NCBI RefSeq assembly: GCF_001610835.1 | Contig: NZ_CP011270.1 | Span: 5,536,001 to 5,600,000, forward strand | Direction of reading: 5' to 3' | Source: Planctomyces sp. SH-PL14 | GTDB lineage: Bacteria; Planctomycetota; Planctomycetia; Planctomycetales; Planctomycetaceae | Length of the DNA stretch: 64,000 nucleotides | Part shown: piece after piece, positions 61,763-64,000 of the stretch | Layout of the letters: each line of letters begins with the position of its first letter | Position numbering within the stretch: the first letter of the stretch is position 1 | Position numbers and translations under genes: made by a program | Notes under the pieces: model-generated | What the model saw: only the letters and a program-made list of their open reading frames with translations | The model's database searches: none | Told to the model about the DNA's origin: nothing

Positions 61763-64000
61763 TCAGTCGATGTACAAGAACTCGTTGGCATTCAGCAGGG
61801 CCCGGCAGAGCGCGAACAGATCCAGCTCCCGCGCCCCGGCGATCTCGCCGGCGAGCGGCGGCCGCTGAAAGGCCTGTTGAAAGGCCAGTCGAATGCGATC
61901 CTCTTCGGTCGCCGCGTCGCGGTGAACGCGATCGGCAAAGGCCTGCGTCTGCCGCAGCATGAAGTCATTGTTGAGGAGCGCGAGGGCCTGTAGCGCAGTC
62001 GTCGTCTGCACGCGGGCCGGGGTGAGGTTGGCGGGATCCGGACAATCGAGCGTGGTCAGGAACCGGTGCGGTGTCGTGCGAACGACGAAGCGGTAGAGGC
62101 TCCGCCGCCACAGCTCGGGCCCATCCGGCGTGATGTACTCGTAGATCGGGGCGTAGGCTTCGACGTACCGGAAGTCGCGGAAGCCCGGGCCGCCGCGGTG
62201 GAGATTGAGCCGGCCGCTGACCGCCAGCACCGCGTCGTGGAGTGATTCCGCGTCCAGTCGGCGAGGCGATTGCCGCCAGAGCAGACGGTTCTGGGCATCG
62301 ACGGCCGCGGCCGCCGCGTTCGGCGTCATCGAGCTTTGCCGATAGGTCCGGCTGGTGACGATCAGCCGGTGGATGTGCTTGAGACTCCACCCGCTTCGCA
62401 GGAGTTCACCGGCCAGCCAGTCGAGCAGAGCGGGATGCGACGGACGATCCCCGCCGAAGCCGAAGTCGCTGGGGGTGTTGACGATCCCGGTCCCGAAGTG
62501 GTGATGCCACAGCCGGTTCACGATCACGCGGCGGGTCAGCGGGTTGGCCGGATGCGTGATCCAGTCGGCGAGCGCACGGCGCCTCTGCCCCTCGGGCACC
62601 GCGTTGTCGCCCAGGGGCGACGGCGCATGTTTCGCCCAGGCGATCGCGCCGGGAGCCACCTCATCGGCTTCGTCCTCGGGATTGCCGCGGCGGTGGACGC
62701 GGACGACCGGCGGCTGCGAGTCGCTCACGACCGCGTAGACCTTCTGCGACTCGGGGAGCGCTCCCAGCGCAGCTTCCCGTTTCGCGATCTCCTGGGGCAG
62801 CTGCTCCGTTCTGGCCCGCTCGGCATCGGAAAGAGGAACGTCGCTCCGATCGGGCGACAGCCGCGGGTCCCCCAGGAAGAGCAGATCATGGCCGATGCCG
62901 TCACCGCCATCCGTTGCCACCAACGTCAGGGACTTCGCGGCGGCGGGGATCGGCAAGTCGATCGTGGCCGTCTCATCCTTTCGCAGCCCGAGCTTCTGCC
63001 ACTTCCGCTCCGCATCGACGTAGACGGTGAAGTCCGCCCGGGAGGCGGCGACGGACTCTTCCGCGCCGAATCCGATCACCGCCGTGAATCGCAGCCCGGT
63101 CATGGCATGCGCCCGGCGGATCCGTTCGAGGTCGAACGTGACGCCGCCGTTGGCGTGCAGGCCGAGAAGGCTGTGACCTTTCGCCGCGTAGTCCACACCG
63201 TTGAGCGTCGTCCCGCGCTGCGCATTGAGCGGCCCGTTGCGGACGGCGTCCCAGGCGTGGCCGTTCGTTGCCGGCAAGTCGGCGGCACTCTCGAGATCGG
63301 TGACCGGCACCGGCCCTCGCCCGTCCGGGACGAACACCGCTTGAACGAACCGGGAGGCCTCCGGGACCGCGGCGGGCCAGGCCACTCTCTGCCGTCGATT
63401 CGGCGGAATCTCGCTCTGGTAGCCGAGCTTGCCGGTCACGAGCGTTCCGTCTCGCAGTTCGATGCCGCGGCCGGCCACTCCGGAACCGCGTCCGTCACCG
63501 CCGCCGATCATGTCGGCGAGGTCGAGGCCCTCGCCGTTGAGCTTCGCCAGTTCGGCCCGCGCCGCGGCCAGTTCCTGGTTTAAGCGGGTCCGGTCTTCAG
63601 CGATGCGGCGGGTCTCCGCCTCACTCACGTCCCGCTCACCACGTTTCACGCCGGCGAAGACCGCCCACAGGCCGTAGTATTCCCGCTGCGTGATCGGATC
63701 GAGCTTATGGTCGTGGCAGCGGGCACAGTTGATCGTGAGCCCCATCGAGGCGGTGATCACCTGGGTGACGATGTCATCGAGGTCGCCGGCCCGGGCGGCG
63801 CGGCGGAGGGCATCGCTCTGGGTCTCGACCTGGCCGACGAAATCCCACGGCCCGGCCGCCAGAAATCCGGTGGCAACGACCGCCTGCGGGTCGTGCGGCG
63901 CGAGCACGTCGCCGGCGATCTGTTCGCGCAGAAATCGATCGTAGGGCTTGTCCGCATTGAGGGAGTCGACGACGTAGTCGCGATAGCGCCAGGCATTGGG
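61763..64000 (-). CDS. DUF1549/DUF1553 (PSD1) protein, 5' part outside the window
   Basis: Partial: the frame is open to the window edge, and residues before the first GTG (63907) still read as family sequence (WRYRDYVVDSLNADKPYDRF, REQIAGDVLAPHD), so the start lies beyond 64000. DUF1549: ATGFLAAGPW, ITASMGLTINCARCHDHKLDP (a CxxCH haem-binding-like motif), QREYYGLWAVFAG. Middle: a LamG/F5-8-type domain (FTVYVDAERKWQKLGL). DUF1553: EGQRRALADWITHPANPLTR, VIVNRLWHHHFGTGIVNTPSDFG, LDWLAGELLRSGWSLKHIHRLIVTSRTYRQSS, LALLNNDFM. Planctomycete PSD1-type proteins probably take part in polysaccharide breakdown on the cell surface. Operon with the DUF1501 gene downstream. Confidence 0.95.
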   Translation of the reverse strand, partial: PNAWRYRDYVVDSLNADKPYDRFLREQIAGDVLAPHDPQAVVATGFLAAGPWDFVGQVETQSDALRRAARAGDLDDIVTQVITASMGLTINCARCHDHKLDPITQREYYGLWAVFAGVKRGERDVSEAETRRIAEDRTRLNQELAAARAELAKLNGEGLDLADMIGGGDGRGSGVAGRGIELRDGTLVTGKLGYQSEIPPNRRQRVAWPAAVPEASRFVQAVFVPDGRGPVPVTDLESAADLPATNGHAWDAVRNGPLNAQRGTTLNGVDYAAKGHSLLGLHANGGVTFDLERIRRAHAMTGLRFTAVIGFGAEESVAASRADFTVYVDAERKWQKLGLRKDETATIDLPIPAAAKSLTLVATDGGDGIGHDLLFLGDPRLSPDRSDVPLSDAERARTEQLPQEIAKREAALGALPESQKVYAVVSDSQPPVVRVHRRGNPEDEADEVAPGAIAWAKHAPSPLGDNAVPEGQRRRALADWITHPANPLTRRVIVNRLWHHHFGTGIVNTPSDFGFGGDRPSHPALLDWLAGELLRSGWSLKHIHRLIVTSRTYRQSSMTPNAAAAAVDAQNRLLWRQSPRRLDAESLHDAVLAVSGRLNLHRGGPGFRDFRYVEAYAPIYEYITPDGPELWRRSLYRFVVRTTPHRFLTTLDCPDPANLTPARVQTTTALQALALLNNDFMLRQTQAFADRVHRDAATEEDRIRLAFQQAFQRPPLAGEIAGARELDLFALCRALLNANEFLYID

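Noticed and set aside
63757-63996. 79-codon frame at the right edge as a separate gene
   Set aside because: Shadow of the truncated DUF1549 gene, whose frame reads family sequence up to the edge.
1-64000. tRNA, rRNA or tmRNA genes
   Set aside because: No cloverleaf with GTTCRA-type T-arm in a plausible setting and no rRNA-like stretch was seen; a dedicated RNA search would be needed to be sure.

Overview
GC-rich window with very few codon-free stretches, best explained as a piece of a Planctomycetota (Planctomycetaceae-like) chromosome. This is an inference from lineage-typical families: a TIGR03000-type protein, a giant surface protein with an LEPR-x-L motif, a kinase-WD40 giant, a DUF1501 + DUF1549/DUF1553 pair, DUF1080, a PrsW with a zinc ribbon, and SUMF1 lipoproteins. 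No rRNA, tRNA, CRISPR array, integrase or transposase gene was seen.

Layout. 0-5 kb: SUMF1-like lipoprotein (minus), exported Gly/Ser-repeat TIGR03000 protein, then a two-gene unit (membrane protein + HTTM protein fused to a TPR tail). 5.3-18.3 kb: a type VI secretion-like membrane block on the minus strand (DotU/TssL-like, IcmF/TssM-like with a degenerate P-loop, caspase-like protein with an EF-hand), a divergent FHA protein, a small unknown ORF, and a 2018-residue Ser/Thr kinase with coiled coil and WD40 propellers. 18.4-31.4 kb: one 4350-residue repeat-built surface protein on the minus strand. 31.8-33.2 kb: an exported proline-rich planctomycete protein.

33.9-45.5 kb: an export-like block: PqqD-like/M50 protease/HlyD fusion, HlyD adaptor, GAF-HlyD adaptor, TolC-like lipoprotein (all minus), then an exported Pro/Ala-rich protein and a short SecA-like ATPase (plus). 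No ABC, MFS or RND pump lies in the block, so a SecA-like motor feeding an HlyD/TolC conduit is the most interesting hypothesis here. 46-50.9 kb: PrsW-like protease, S66 LD-carboxypeptidase, ceramidase-like hydrolase. 51-60 kb: catabolic and enzymatic genes (DJ-1/PfpI-like, an amidohydrolase fused to the C-terminal dimerisation domain of a flavoprotein disulfide reductase, DUF1080, SMP-30/NHL-like propeller, NTT/MFS-like transporter, SDR, small secreted protein, thioredoxin-like protein). Three 16-bp TCAA...TTGA palindromes sit upstream of genes in this part. 60.3-64 kb: DUF1501 and DUF1549/DUF1553 genes; the latter runs off the window.

Intergenic DNA is unusual. It holds (i) a ~310-bp composite element with three hairpins in five copies, mostly abutting stop codons; (ii) a 45-bp unit AGTCCCGTCAGGGACG + hairpin whose stems covary; (iii) ACACAGATNN, CACAGAG and CACCAAGG word arrays that occur as inverted pairs bracketing other repeats. 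Where two start codons were possible, the choice was made on Shine-Dalgarno spacing and signal peptides and is stated in each entry.
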